DNA of 64,000 bases, taken from the NCBI GenBank assembly GCA_033977485.1, contig CM066988.1, forward strand, positions 31,988,001 through 32,052,000, written 5' to 3'. The position numbers and the translations under genes were made by a program. The notes under the pieces are model-generated. The model worked only from the letters and a program-made list of their open reading frames with translations, did no database searches and was not told where the DNA came from. Shown here piece after piece: positions 1 through 12,734 of the stretch; position 1 is the stretch's first letter; every line of letters begins with the position of its first letter. The DNA is from Hydrangea macrophylla. Its lineage: Eukaryota > Streptophyta > Magnoliopsida > Cornales > Hydrangeaceae.

Positions 1-344
1 ACTTTCTGTTTTACTGATTTGTTATCAAATTGTCCCAAAACGCTCAGGTTTTCAAAACAGTCTGTAAACTTTAAGCCTTGAGGCATTTTTCTTCAATATA
101 TTTTGCAAATCACCCTCAATGCTAATACCATTGTAGGTGAGAGTCTAAACTATTGTTTTAAACCGCTTTTGTGTATTTCAAACTCCATTGTGATAATATA
201 GTCCCGGTCAAGAAAGGACTATAGATTCTTCATTCTAAGAGAAATACGGAATACTGTAGAGAGTGTGCTCCATTGAGCTCCAACCTATTACGGAATACTG
301 TAGAGAGTGTGCTCCATTGAGCTCCATTTTAGACGTCATGAAAC
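1..344 (+). repeat. LTR/leader fragment of repeat family X
   Basis: This stretch matches, with much divergence, 36235-36540 in the same orientation and 37265-37400 in reverse. Shared landmarks are a cttaaagycttragg-like block, a run reading tttgcaaaycaccytnaatgctaat, and a block with ttaaaccg(y)ttt. It has no convincing reading frame. A 37-bp segment is duplicated in tandem at 247-283 and 291-327 (period 44 bp). The left end lies outside the window. The boundary with the A-family LTR at about 345 is abrupt, so either X entered that LTR or the LTR was cut by deletion. Confidence 0.6.
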
Positions 345-677
345 GTCTAAAATTATGTTCGAAAACTAAATTCTGTGAAATTTATACACAACCTATCTTT
401 TACATAACGTGGCACTCACGTTCTCACCGCAGTTCTCTAAATGATATTTAACAACATCGACATTACCAGAAATTACACTACACAGGTATAATTCACTATT
501 CATAAAATACCAGAAAAGTCAAATAACATTCAAATCACATAAAATGCCATTTTACCATGCCAATGCAATATGAAGTACCATGCTCCCGTTTCTTCACTGA
601 CACCTCACCATTGACCCACAGTCAACCTCTTCCACCGTTATCAAATAATATTAATAATTCATAAAATTCTAAACATG
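345..677 (-). mobile_element. 3' LTR of element A, truncated, distal part
   Basis: Nearly collinear with 10590-10916 in the complete A LTR, same orientation. Only about the first 370 bp of the roughly 2.1-kb LTR remain, counting from the LTR start on the minus strand. The rest is missing beyond position 345, where family X begins. The last five bases, ACATG at 673-677, are the left target-site duplication of solo LTR N1. Confidence 0.85.
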
Positions 678-3600
678 CGTAGACACCCCATTTTGTCGGC
701 TATCAGATTTAGGAGACCCATAGCTTGGTGGTTCACAATGATCGTAAAAGACTCAAAATGACTCTTGGAAGTCAGCTCCATCTCTCAGAATGCTCAAAAT
801 GACCAAAATGCCCAGAAAGCCCGAAAACTTCCAAATTTGGTCCCAAAGTTCTGGAAACATGCTACGTAGTAAGAAAAGTGATAAAATGAGTTTTTAAGAA
901 AAATCGGATGAAATCGTCAGCTCCCAGAGACCCCCGAAAGTCCCGGAAGTTCCCGAAAAGTCCCCGTTGACCGGTTTGACCAAGGTTTGACCAGGTTTAA
1001 CCAAAGTTTGACCAAGTTTGACCAAGTTTGACCAAAATCGTCCGAATTCACCGGAATCAGCCTAGATCATGATAAAAGTATTAAAATGAGTTTTAAAAGA
1101 AAATCGAGCGAAAACGTCAGCTCCTGGGAACTCCCAGAAGTTTCCAGAACTTCCCGGGAATCCCAGGTTTGACCAGTTTGACCAGAAGTTGACTTTAAAA
1201 CTGGGGCACTGTAACAATTTTCAAATTTTTTTCATGGATACTAGAGGTCAATAGCTTTCCAACGGTATATCGCACATAATATTTGGATTTAAAACGAGTC
1301 TATTATGAATTTCCGAAGGCGAAAAAGGCGATCAAATCGGCTTTTATCGCAAATACCACAAAACTTTTCAAAGTCACCTATCCCTGAACTTTTTTTTTAT
1401 GTAAAGTAGACTCCATTACCTTTCCAACGGTATATCACAACTTCAGTTTGGAGTTCATACGCATTTTCTGTGAATTTCGGACAAAATAGGGCCTTTTCGC
1501 AAATACCGGAACCTCAGGGGGCCTAAACAGCATTATCTGGGCAAAGGAGGAGTAGTGCAGCCACGGCACTCCCCTCCAGAATAGTGTGTTTTTGTAAATA
1601 ATTTTGGGGTTCCATTTTGATTAATTAAAAACCAAAACGACGTAATTTTATGATTTCAGATGTTTGGAGCCAATGGGAATACTTCTAAAACCCCAAAACC
1701 ACCCCATGTTGGCCTATTTAAACCCCCCATTGCTCTTCATTTAGGGGGTGTCAAATGAAAGCTTAGAAAAAGTTTGGGAGAGAAAGTTGTAGAGATAAGG
1801 TTAGAATAGAGAGAAAAGAAGCTTCCTTCTTTGATTTTCAAAATAAAAGTGAGTTCTAAACTTTGTTTTACTTCATTACTCCCATTTACTTCAACATTCA
1901 ATACACCCAACCACCATTTTAGTGAGCATTTAAGAGAGTGGAAGCTTCTTCCATGTCCAATGACATTACATATGAGTGAAACACCAAACTACAAGTTCTA
2001 TACATAATGAATATCATCTATTGATTGCTATCTATTTGCTTGTTTGCTTATATAATGTTCATCTCTTCTCATCTCATTTCTTTTTGATTTTATTTATTTA
2101 CTTACTAGTCCATCATCATCTAAATGATGACATGAAGTTTGGGGTGAGTGAATCCTTATGGATAGTAGCTCTTGACCTCAAAAACATGTTTGATAGATGA
2201 TGATCATAACTTCAATACCTCCAAGGTATCTTGAAGATATTTTCAAAATAAAAATAAATCTCTCCAACAATCTTGGAGGTTCTTGATGATGAGTTTGAGG
2301 TTGGCATTTTAAGTGGCTATAACCTTCATTGAGTATTGAAAATATGCTTTCAAAATGTCCACTTCAAAACCCCTCTTAAAACCCCCTCATTTTATTCTCA
2401 AGAAAGAAAACTCTAGTTTTTCCGAAAATTTTCAAAACAGTGAGTCAAAACAGTGAGTAATCTGAGTTCAAAGATTTTTCTAGAACTCAATACTCAACAT
2501 ATGGATGAAAGGCCACTTAGAAAGTCTTCCTAACTCATTGGAGAACACCCAAGATTTTTGGTTTGACTTGGAAGTACTTGAAAATGGTCCATTTGGACCC
2601 AAACATTCCTTCCAGACATTCTGCCTCTGCTGTCACAGCAGCTTGGTTAACTTCCAACTTCTTTTTCAGACAACGTTTCCAAACGGGGTGGTCTCAAATT
2701 ATTTTTTCCTTAAACTTCAATGTCTTAGGGAGCTTTCTGTATAAAATGGGCCTCCAGGTCATTTGTTTTCATATTTTAAGATTTTCTAACATTTCAGTCG
2801 ATAGTACGAACTCTGTTTCTGAGTAACCTCCATTGGTTATATGATTTCTCTCAATCTATGATAGTTATTAAAGATTGTTTTTTTGGGTTATGTTCAAGAC
2901 ACAATAAGGAAGATCTCCATAAAAAATAATGCATTAAAAACCTTCCTAACCCCTCTTTTCAATTTTCAAAAGATCTAGTTACTATTCTGTCCACTATTCA
3001 CAGCAAGCAGATTTTAACTTTCATTCTTTGATTTGATGCTTATATGCATTCCAAATTAGTTCATATCTTAGGAAGTAGTTCATACTCCATTTGTACGCAT
3101 CCCATGTTTATTTCATTCATTCATTCATGCACATTCTAGACTTCTAAGTCATTCTAGGAATCCATGAACACAAAGCACACTACAACCTTGGCACATTTTA
3201 GATACATACATTGCATCCATGCAAAGATTTGGGGCTTTGTGACTCCTAATCTAAGAAGATTATAAGGAATGATCATAATCACACGTTTATGTTTCCCCCG
3301 ATCTAATCATCCTTTCTCATCCATCCCGGGGATTGAGAGGTCTTCTTTTCTCAAAGGATAACATGCATCATACTAGCTTGCTAAGCATATCTTGATTTCT
3401 TTGTTTATTTGTTTCAAGAACAATTCATGTCCCCTTTAGATTAAGGAAACTTAATTACTTGATACATTATTAGATAATTTTTCCTAGGGTTATTTGTGTG
3501 ATCTTTCACTTTACATTGTATGATATTTGGCTAGATCTTATGAATGATATCTTATCTTTAGATCTTCCATTTTAAATTTCCTTATGTGATGTAATATACT

Positions 3601-3929
3601 ATCATAGTATTAATTGTCGAACCATACATAGTATAAGATGATTATATGGATGCTAATTGAGGCCCGTTGAAAGACGGGGCGAGTTGAGGGTGTTTTAGTC
3701 GTGACAAAGGCTCCTTCCTCTCTCGTACCACAACCCCGAGCCAAGTTCTTTGGTTATGAAGGGCCGGTGCCCTTTATCCGTTTGAGTGAGTCAAAATTAG
3801 GTTTCTTGGTTCCTTAAAGACCAAGTGGCGACTCTGTACCTATTTTCAACAGACCTTTCATTTTCTTTCTTTGATCCAAATCAAATTTCAAACGAAAACA
3901 AAACAAGTGGTGGAAGCCCGGTATCCACC
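678..3929 (+). mobile_element. Solo LTR N1 (Ogre/Tat-like TGTAGACACC family)
   Basis: A 3.25-kb block sits inside the A-family LTR, flanked by ACATG at 673-677 and 3930-3934. The uninterrupted LTR at 10915-10925 shows the empty site. It starts CGTAGACACCCC (family consensus TGTAGACACC) and ends GTATCCACC. Near the end is a gaccaagtggcgactctgt block that also occurs in N2 and, degenerate, at 43606. It holds tandem tttgaccaag units (967-1036), a possible TATA-like tatttaaa near 1713 and no coding region. Known biology: solo LTRs arise by recombination between the two LTRs of one element. No internal domain is present. Confidence 0.8.
967..1036 (+). repeat. Tandem TTTGACCAAG units in N1
   Basis: About six consecutive variants of a 10-11 bp unit tttgaccaag(g) lie in the first third of solo LTR N1. 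No coding meaning is apparent. Confidence 0.85.
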
Positions 3930-3971
3930 ACATGTATGCTAAAACCATGAAATTTTGGAATGGGTGTGACA
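3930..3971 (-). mobile_element. 3' LTR of element A, proximal end
   Basis: Continuation of the A LTR after N1, matching 10915-10949 (atgctaaaaccatga, then gggtgtgaca). It ends in tgaca, the inverted partner of tgtca at the far LTR end. It begins with the right copy of the N1 target duplication. Confidence 0.85.
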
Positions 3972-3983
3972 ACTCTCCCCTCC
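3972..3983 (-). other. Polypurine tract of element A
   Basis: On the minus strand the purine-rich ggaggggagagt lies directly before the LTR start TGTCACACCC. This is the usual second-strand priming site of an LTR retrotransposon. Confidence 0.8.
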
Positions 3984-3989
3984 AAAGTT

Positions 3990-5520
3990 GTCCCCAAACT
4001 TATACCTCATACGTTGAACAAGTGCAGATACTCATTCTTTATTTCTTCCTCACTTTCCCATGTAGCCTCTTCAACCGTATAACTACGCCATAGTACTTTC
4101 ACCATTGAAATTATCTTAGTTCTCAAGACTTCCTCTTTTCGATCTAGAACTTCTATCGATTGTTCCACATAGGTCAAGTCTTCCTGAATCTATAACGGCT
4201 CTGGTACAACAATCTTGCTCGTATCCGATATACATTGTCTTAACATCGACACATGAAATACATTTTGCACGTGTTCCAATTCGAATGATAACGCCAATCG
4301 ATAAGCTAGTGGACCTACCCTTTCTAGGATCTCAAAAGGTCCTACGAATCTCGGATTTAGTTTCCCCCTCTTTCCGAATCGAACAATGCATTTCGAAGGC
4401 GATACTCTCAAGTATACAAAATCTCCAATTTCAAATACTAGCGGTCTTCTCTTAGAGTCCGCATAGCTCTTATATTGCTCTGAGCTGTCTTGAGTAGCTC
4501 TTGGATTAGCTTTACCTTCTCAGTAGTCACCTGTATTAACTAAGGTCCTAGTAACTTTCTTTCTCCAACTTTGGTCCAACAAACCGATGATCGACACTTG
4601 TGCCCATACAAAGCTTCATACAGTGCCATTCCAATACTTGACTGAAAATCGTTGTTATGAGCAAACTCAATAGCAATAGATGTTTCTCCCAATCGGCTCT
4701 GAGCTGTCTTGAGTCGCTCTTGAATCAGCTTTACCTTCTCAGTAGTCACCTGTATTAACTCAGGTCCTAGTAACTTTCTTTCTCCAACTTCGGTCCAACA
4801 AACCGGTTATCGACACTTATGCCCATACAAAGCTTCATACAATGCCATTCCAATACTTGACTGAAAATTGTTGTTATAAGCAAACTCAATTAGCGATAGA
4901 TGTTTCTCCCAATCACTCCTGAAATCTAAAACACAAAGTCTCAACATATCTTCTAGGGTCTGAATTGTCCGTTCTGACTGTCCATCGGTTTGGGATGAAA
5001 TGCAGTTCTAAAGCTCAACTTGTTACCCATAGCCTTTTGTAGACTTCTCCAAAATCTTGATGTAAAACTACTATTGCAATATGATACAATCACTACTAAC
5101 CCCGTGCAGTCTTACAATCCCTTTCATATACAACTCTGCTAACTTGGACGGTTTAGTCGTCTTAATTGGTAAAAAATGAGCTGACTTTGTTAATCGATCA
5201 ACTATAACCCAAATCTTGTCATTCTTGCTATATAATCGTGGAAATCTAGATACAAAATCCATTGTAATCTCATCCCATTTCCACTCTGACACAGGTAATG
5301 GTTGTAGTAATCTCGCGGGTACTTGTCTCTCTGCTTTGACCTGTTGACATGCTGAACACTCTGAAACATACTTAGCAATTTCACGCTTCATACCCTTCCA
5401 CCAAAAGTTTTCTCGCAAGTTTTGATACATTTTATTGTTTCATGGATGCACTGAGTATCTAGGACTGTGAGCTTCCTCTAGAACCTTTCTTTTAGGCCCT
5501 TCACATTCAGTACACATAAC
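3990..5520 (-). pseudogene. Integrase with chromodomain-like tail of element A (broken)
   Basis: Ty3/gypsy integrase of a Tekay/Del-like chromovirus, read on the minus strand. The zinc-binding end lies near 5330-5480 (CSACQQVK). The core has its first catalytic aspartate in MDFV near 5260. The segment that should carry the second aspartate is missing at about 5070-5100, where the frame runs into stops. The third residue, a glutamate in DGQSER, is present near 4965. A C-terminal GKLNPRFVGPFEI block follows at about 4330. After a stop near 4188 a chromodomain-like tail reads VLWRSY..EEATWE and ends at about 3998. A 219-bp in-frame tandem duplication lies inside (4478-4914). The protein would insert the cDNA copy into the genome, and this copy cannot. 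Confidence 0.85.
4478..4914 (-). repeat. 219-bp tandem duplication in A integrase
   Basis: Two adjacent copies, 4478-4696 and 4697-4914, share landmarks such as ctctgagctgtcttgagt, ggtcctagtaactttctttc and catacaaagcttcata. The period of 219 bp is 73 codons, so the reading frame passes through both. The copies differ at several bases and by one indel, so the duplication is not recent. Confidence 0.9.
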
Positions 5521-7140
5521 CGATTTCCAAGTTTCAACGTTCCTTGTTCTAATACAAAACCAGGTCGCTTTCCTAAAGGTATCTCGTCTCTCATCTTACA
5601 CAGGTAGACATCGTTAAACTATTCCTTCTTGATTTCATCAATAATATCTGGGTGTGCTATGATCGCCATCCTTAAGCCACCACTAGTCTCTGGGATCAAA
5701 TCTAATTCCAAACATTCCATGTCTCTGATCATTTTTTGTTGTTGAGTTAGCTCATCGGCTAAGTTCCTCGACATTTTCTAGCTTAGTGCATCGGCTACTA
5801 TATTAGCCTTTCCCGGATGATACTCGATCGAAAGGTCGTAATCCTTCATCAACTCCAGCCATCTTCATTGCTCATGTTCAAGTCTCATTGTGTGAACAAG
5901 TATTTCAAGCTCTTGTGGCTGTGAAAAATCTCACATTTTTCCCTGTACAAGTAATGTCTCCAAATTTTCAAGGCATGAATTATCGCGGCCAATTTGAGAT
6001 CGTGAGTCGAATAGTTAACCTCGTGTGTCTTTAGTTGTCTGGAAGCATAGGCAATTACTTTACCCCCTTACATAAGTACACATCCCAAATCCTGATGCGA
6101 CGCATCACTGTAGATCACAAACCCTTCAGTCCTAGAGGGTATTGTCAAAATCGGTGCTTTTATCAATCGCAACTTCAATATCTTCGAGAAATTCTCGATA
6201 AAACGGCGGTAGTATCCTGCTCATCCCAAGAAACTTCGGATTTCGGATACGGATGTCAGCCTCTGCCAACTCGATATTGCTTCCACCTTGTGAGGATCAA
6301 CTGAGACTCTATTCTTGTCAATTACATGACCAAGAAAAGTAATGCTAGATAGCCAAAATTCATATTTCTTGAATTTCCCAAACAATTGCATCTCTTGCAA
6401 TCTCTAAAGTATTAATCTCAAGTGGCTCTTGTATTCTATCTTACTTGGCGAGTAGATAAGAATGTCGTTGATGAATACAATCACAAAGTCATCCAAGTAA
6501 TCCTTGAATACTCGATTTATAAGATCTATGAATGCAGCTGGTACATTGGTAACTCTAAACGGCAAGACTAAGAACTCGTAGTGACTGTAGCGCATTCTGA
6601 AAGCTATTTTCTTAATATCTTCAGCCTTTACTTCCAACTGGTGATAGCCCGATCGCAAATCTATTTTGGAAAATACTTGTGCCCCATGAAGTTGATAAAA
6701 TAAATCATCAATTCTCAACACTGGAAACTTGTTCATGATCGTCAACTTGTTTAGTTCTCGTTAGTCTACACACATTCTCATTGAACCATCCTTCTTCTTT
6801 ACAAACAACAGTGGAGCTCCCCACGGTGATATACTGGGTCAAATGAAACCTTTGTCAAGTAGTTCTTGTAGTTGAACTTTTAATTCCCTCAATTCTACAG
6901 GCACCATTCTATATGGTGCCTTGGATATAGGTCTTGCGACTGACATAACCTCAATAGTGAATTCAATTTCCCTCTCAATTAGTACGTCTGGCAAGTCATC
7001 AGGAAATACATCTGAATATTCTCGCACTATCGGAATGTCTTCTACTCTTGATTCGGTCACTGAGACATCAGTCACTGAACATAGGAATCCTGGACATCCC
7101 TTTCTCAACAACCTACCCATTCGGATAGCCGAAATCAAAT
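5521..7140 (-). pseudogene. Reverse transcriptase and RNase H of element A (broken)
   Basis: The minus strand reads the gypsy RT core: APYRMVPVEL near 6900, LLFVKKKDGS near 6800, [13 protein letters not shown] near 6660, and the active-site strand near 6465. There the family's acidic pair reads F-I-N-D, with asparagine for the first aspartate. The connection domain (FLGHVIDKNRV) and RNase H (VIYSDAS near 6110, then IAYASRQL) follow. Stops occur at about 6840, 6765, 6405, 6220, 6090 and further on. It would have copied RNA into DNA and removed the RNA strand. The active-site change and the stops make it inactive. Confidence 0.88.
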
Positions 7141-7195
7141 ACGGTGGCGGTATAACCCCACTCCCTTGGAAACAGAAACTTCCATGTACCGGTGA

Positions 7196-7546
7196 TCAAA
7201 AATTAACTTCTTTCAGTTCATAATCTATGGTAGCTTGGTTACGTGCTAACCAATCCATTCCTAATATCACATCAAAATGACACACAGCGATTGGTATAAG
7301 ATCTATGGTCATCAAATTCTCACCTAGTTGAATTGCGCAGTTCTTGTATACCTTAGACGTCACTATTGATTTACTAAGGGGTACGGCAACAGATAATTCA
7401 TATCCTAAAGGTGTCGATTTAACATACAAATGTTCAACAAAGGCATGCGATACAAATGAATGCGTAGATCTTGAGTCAACAAGTATGCGTGCTAAGTGTG
7501 AACATACAAGCACCATACCTGAGACTACTATCTCTGAAGCAGCCAT
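7196..7546 (-). pseudogene. Aspartic protease domain of element A (altered)
   Basis: Open frame of 116 residues on the minus strand, between gag and RT. It contains ILVDSRSTHSFVSHAF and DVILGMDWLARN, the flap and C-terminal signature of gypsy retropepsins. The catalytic triplet reads D-S-R in place of D-S/T-G, so the glycine is lost and activity is unlikely. The role in the family is to cut the gag-pol polyprotein. Confidence 0.85.
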
Positions 7547-7599
7547 GTCTCATGGGTTCATTTGGTATGCTCTCCCCTGACGTTGTTCTATCTTCTCCC

Positions 7600-8620
7600 C
7601 CCCCCCCCATCATTAGACTGTTTAGGCTTCGACCCACTGGAAGCCATAGAACTAGCTCCTTGTTGGGAATACCTCCTCGGACAATCCTTGGCTTGGTGTC
7701 CAAACACTCCATAATCATAACACTTATCCCTCATGTCAGGAGTTGAATTCGTACTATCCCCTCCTTAGTTCATATTCTGGATTTTGGCCATGAAATATTG
7801 GCCTGAGTGTAGTCGATTGCAAAGTGAGCTCAATGGTATGTTACTTAGTGTCCTCTTGAAACCACTGAAACTAGAACCAGTGCCTCTTTGAAATAGCCTC
7901 TTGAAAGATCCGCCTTCGTTCCTATCACCACTTTCATTTCCCTATTTACCGCACTGATTCTACCTCAATCTTTCCATTCCACTCTCGACCACAAGCGTCA
8001 TTTGTTGCACTGCTGCCATACTCGAATGCTCATAGGTTTCTGCCCTCAAACGAATATTTTCCCTTAAAACTTCTTCAAATTTTCTTGTCCTATCTTCCTC
8101 CTGTGGCACTGAACCCTTTCCAAATCTCAATAATACGTTGTACTTAGAAGTATACTCAATTACAGTCATGTCTCTTTGCTTGAGGTTATCAAACTCTCTC
8201 TTTTTTGCATTGTAGGCGGCTCGCGGAAAGAACCGGTGATTAAACTCTGCCTTAAATCCTTCCCATGTTATTGGTGCTCCTTGATCTAGAACATTTACCC
8301 ACCAATTCTGGGCTTCACCCTTCAGTACATCACTTGCATTTTCCATTTTCTCCCTATCGGTCATCAGGCTAGATAGGAAGATTCGTTCCATGTCCATTAT
8401 CCAATGTTCTGCGATCGTTGGGTTGGGTGTTCCATGGAATTCCATTGGTTTCTTTCGAACAAATTGTTCAGATACTGATCTCATACCTCTATTCTCAAGT
8501 ACATTCACTACAACTATTGGTTCTACTTCAATTAAAGGCGTTGGAGGTAATTATTCTGCTATGTTTTGGATCATATCTCCTATATTCCCCATTATTTCTA
8601 CCATTTTATTTCATACGTCG
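7600..8620 (-). pseudogene. Gag of element A (broken)
   Basis: On the minus strand the gag core is best preserved as a 182-residue frame (7960-8508). It has motifs AEHWIMDMERIF, LKGEAQNWWVNV, FFPRAAYNAKKREF and MTVIEYTSKYN, matching the retrotransposon gag (capsid) family. Toward the C-terminus a single CCHC zinc knuckle sits at about 7690-7722, but its second cysteine reads tyrosine (CYDYG). Stops interrupt at about 7958 and near 8570. A run of ten C at 7599-7608 lies in the linker before the protease. Confidence 0.85.
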
Positions 8621-8837
8621 GGTATGCGGTGATAATTCTCGGTCACCCATGATTATTCAACCTGTTAATCTCGATGCATAAACACTATGCATGTATGACA
8701 AGAACAATATCATGTATGTAAAACAACGTACATATGCATTAAACATCTCGACTATGTATGGATGCACTCTAGAACATGTAACACTCCACTCAACACTCCA
8801 CTCATCATCGAACATTCCCAAAGTTTTGTTACCTATA

Positions 8838-8849
8838 GCTCTGATACCA
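8838..8849 (-). other. Primer binding site of element A (initiator Met tRNA type)
   Basis: The minus strand reads TGGTATCAGAGC, the standard match to the 3' end of the plant initiator methionine tRNA. It lies five bases from the end of the 5' LTR. It fixes the orientation of A and the LTR border at 8855. Confidence 0.92.
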
Positions 8850-8854
8850 ATAAA

Positions 8855-10949
8855 TGTCAAGACCCATCCCGCTAACGTGCGGAAACAGGACACATGGCAC
8901 GCCATCAAGGCTTATCCAGATCATTAAAGTGTGAATAGCAACAGAAACATAAGTTAAATCCATTTAAAAACAGAGTCATAAAAAGTTTTTCCAGTTGGAA
9001 CACTTCCCAAAAGAATTCAATTTTGAAAACAGAGGTCTAGTCGACTGTATCGGGAGTCCAATCGACTGAAGACATAAGCAAAAGGGTTTTGAAAAGTTCA
9101 CCAGCCCGTCCAGTCGATTGTGACTGGAGTCTAGTCGACTGGGGCCTTCATTTTTCAGTCAACTGACTCCTCCCAGTCAACTGTGCCTCTAGTAGAATCA
9201 AAATCCACATTTTCCATCAACTGTCCAGTCGACTGAAGCATGGCCCAGTTGACTAGATTTGCCACCTTTAAAAAAATAGTTCACAAATATGAACAGTGGT
9301 CTAGTTTACTGAACAAGAAATTAGTCGACTGATTCCTGACAGGCTGCTGAATACACTGCAGAATCCAATCTAAGGATCTCCAAACCAAAACCAATACAAC
9401 CACAATCATAATAAAATGATTTAAACATAATTATAGGTGTTCGAACACAAGATTACAGTACTACCAATTACTCCAAAGTTCTATTACAACATATACGAAC
9501 TCCCAAATCCTAATTCAAGTTTAAGGAACAGAGAACAAAAGATATAAACAAGGTGATTCCCTGGTATTCCTCAATGGCCTCACTCCTCACACTTCTTCTT
9601 GTCCTTCTTCTTACCTGCAATGGAGTAAATCTCTACTGCTCAGCTATATACTGAGTGCACAAGTTCTAACACATGCATATATGACAAAACATGCTTTAAT
9701 CTCATAAATCGCATCAATAGTCTCTAGGGAAAAAAATACGCCTTCATCCGGTTGCGGCAAGTTTAAGCCTTAAACTGTGATGTCAATGGTTAGTCCAAGT
9801 CTACAACCACTAGATCCCCAAGTGCCTTGGCAAATTCAAGCCTTAAACCATGCACAATAGTCGTCGCTACTAAAATTCTCAAACATCGAGATGCTTACTC
9901 CAGCATGAATTTGTATAAGTCCCCCCTTTGACACATATAGACAACTCAATGTGCTTGCGTAAATTTAGACTTGTTTTTCACATTTAAGTGCGTGCATAAT
10001 TAACGGGCCTAAATTAACACATGAACTTTGCTCGGATCTCAATTTCTTCATTGAAATCTAAAACATGTATTTCTCAATAGTTCACAAGTTAGAAGTTATA
10101 CCTCGTGCGATTTCCTCCAAACTTTGAAGGATCGACTGGAGGGCCAATTAAACGTCAAATCTCAAATTTGAGGTAATTCCTACAAGTTTACAGGGATTTT
10201 CCCCAAATTCCTAGAAATTAGTTTTTTTTACAAAAGTTTGCCAAACATGGCCTAAGGGGTATCAAAAGGTAGATCTTACCTCCACGAGTTCAAATCTCAA
10301 TTTTGGGAAAAATATGTCGGACGAAAGGTCACCGATCATTGTCGCAAAGCCCATAGGATCAAATCTCCTTCTCTCTCCTCTCTCAAGATATTTTATATTA
10401 GTTTTGCAACTAATGCAAACTCACCATCCTCTGTATATAGACAAACATTTCAGAAAACATTTTTACCTCCCCACAAATTTCTCAAACTTCTAATTAATCC
10501 ATGAAACGTTGCACACATCCATTCTATGCCTTTACGAGTGAAAATTATAAATTACAAAAGTTTTCAACTAAATCTCGTTTGGGTCCAAAATTACGTTCGA
10601 AAACTAAATTCTGTGAAATTTCTACACAACCTACCTTTTATATAACGTGACACTCACGTTCTCACCACAGTACTCTAAATGATATTTAACAACATCGACA
10701 TTACCAGAAATAACAATACACAGGTATAATTCACTATTCATGAAATACCAGAAAAGTCAAATAACATTTAAATCACAAAAATGCCATTTAACCATGCCAA
10801 TGCAACATGAAGTACCATGCTCCCGTGTCTTCACTGACACCTCACCGTTGAGCCACAGTCAACCTCTTCCACCGCTATCAAATAACATTGATAATTCATA
10901 AAATTCCAAACATGCATGCTAAAACCATGAATCTGGAACGGGTGTGACA
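8855..10949 (-). mobile_element. 5' LTR of element A (complete)
   Basis: 2,095-bp LTR with ends TGTCA and TGACA. Its outer 360 bp match the split left LTR (345-677 plus 3930-3971). The minus strand carries a TATATA box at about 10434-10439. Transcribed from there, the LTR contains a cluster of short palindromes of the AGTCGACT type (9030-9330). There is no coding region. A diverged relative of the LTR start lies at 39920-40342 in the other orientation. Confidence 0.9.
9030..9330. repeat. Cluster of CAGTCGACTG-type palindromes
   Basis: About ten sites share the core AGTCGACT or a one-step variant (AATCGACT, AGTCGATT, AGTCAACT, AGTTGACT). At least four are the perfect palindrome. Several variants differ only by CG to CA or TG, which is what loss of methylated CpG would give. 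Confidence 0.8.
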
Positions 10950-12734
10950 ATGAACGTACTCTACATGGAAGTCATACCTTGATGTATGCAGCTTTTGGAA
11001 TGCAGTCCTTGCTTAGTATTTGGTTGTCAAATATTTATATATCTTTTTAACTTTGCATCATGTTTGTGCTATCTTAGAGTTCAAGGTGCTTTTTGAGGGA
11101 ATTCACATTGCTTTTTGATTTGTTATCATTTTCGAAGGCGGAAGCAAATCTTGTTAAATATCTTTTTATTGTTTCACAATAACTAAGTTGTAATTGAGTT
11201 TTTGGACTTGTATTTACTTTATGAAAACTAGGCATTTCAAATGTGTGCTTGTTTAAGCATTTGATTTTTTGTTGATCCGTCTCTATGTTCTATAACTGAA
11301 CTCATGAAGAATCCACTTCTTTGAATTTGGTATAAACTATTCTTCTTTAAAGTATATGAATATGGGGCAACTCTTTTCATTGAATTGCTGAAATTGTTGT
11401 TTATGGGATTTGGGATTTTGCTTGTGGTTATGTTTATTTTTTCCCTTTTTCTATTTGATTTCTTTCTTATCTTGACCTAATTGTCTTTCCTTGCAATTAA
11501 AGGAAATGCCAGAAGGGAAGGGGAAAGGGCAAAGCTATATCTGGTGTAGAAACTAGATGTGAAGAGGCAAGTGCAAAGCATAGACAAATATAATCAGCCA
11601 TAATCAGACAAAAAAACAGCTGAAAGATCGTCATACGATGATGAAACTCTTCCACCATTTCCTTGTTTTGTCACTTTGTACCTGGGAGTAATACAGATGC
11701 TAAAGTTATTAGTTTCCCTTATTTTTAGACACAATGTCGGTTGATGAATGATTATGTTGTATAACTTGTTACTTTGTCAAGAATAGAATTGTCAGAAACA
11801 TAAGTAGAAATGCTTTATCTTCTTGGGCGTAACTTCCAAGCATTTTTCTACTCGTGTGCGGATTATACGGCTTGCAAATTGAACTTTTTAAACAGGAAAT
11901 GCATAATTCTTAATCAACACGTGCAATTCACTTGTTATGCCTAGTAATTTAAATAATACACCTTTTAATTTAGAGAATACATTATATAACATATCCATAT
12001 ATATATATATGTATATTATAAAGTAGAATCAGACATCTGTTACATGGCAGCTCTGTGATTTTTTTCACTTATATATACACATGTATAAATTTTTTCCCAT
12101 CTCTAGAGTTAATACATATATGTATAGATGTATATTTTCTCTCTTTGTCATTTTCTCTATCTCTTTTCTTATATCTCATAATCTCTCTATGTCTCTCTCT
12201 CATACGCACACACGCACGCACACACACACATACATATATATATAATTATATTCAAATATATAGCATATATAGTATATATCCCAAAATTATAATAGCAATC
12301 CAAAATAATTATACATATATCTCCAAATATACACACATATACACAATATAAACTAAGTAATTAAATAAAATAATATAACTACATTTAACTAATTAACTAA
12401 AATAATATAACTACATTATTAAAAAATTTAATTACGTACATAAAATTTACTTAGGAAAAAAAATATGTGCATAAAATTTAGAAACATTGCGTCGCACGGG
12501 TGTTTATCACCATATATTGTTGATAAATAGACCCCAAAATATATAAATATAACCCCAAAAGTTAATATTATTTTTCAATAAACCCAATTCAATATGATAT
12601 CTCATTATCAAATATGTATGAATAGATAAAAAAAAAATTAATCGAAGGCAAAAACCCCGAATAACTTCCTTAGCCCACCAAAAAAAATCCTAACTCTGCC
12701 TTGCGCTTATTGATTCTAGTTATATATTCATAGC

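Noticed and set aside
3825..3840. tggcgactctgt in N1 as a functional primer binding site
   Set aside because: The same block stands inside the complete short LTR N2, about 90 bp before its end and target duplication, so it belongs to the LTR itself.
12055..12351. 98-codon frame rich in Ile, Tyr and His
   Set aside because: Low-complexity TA and CA repeats explain it.
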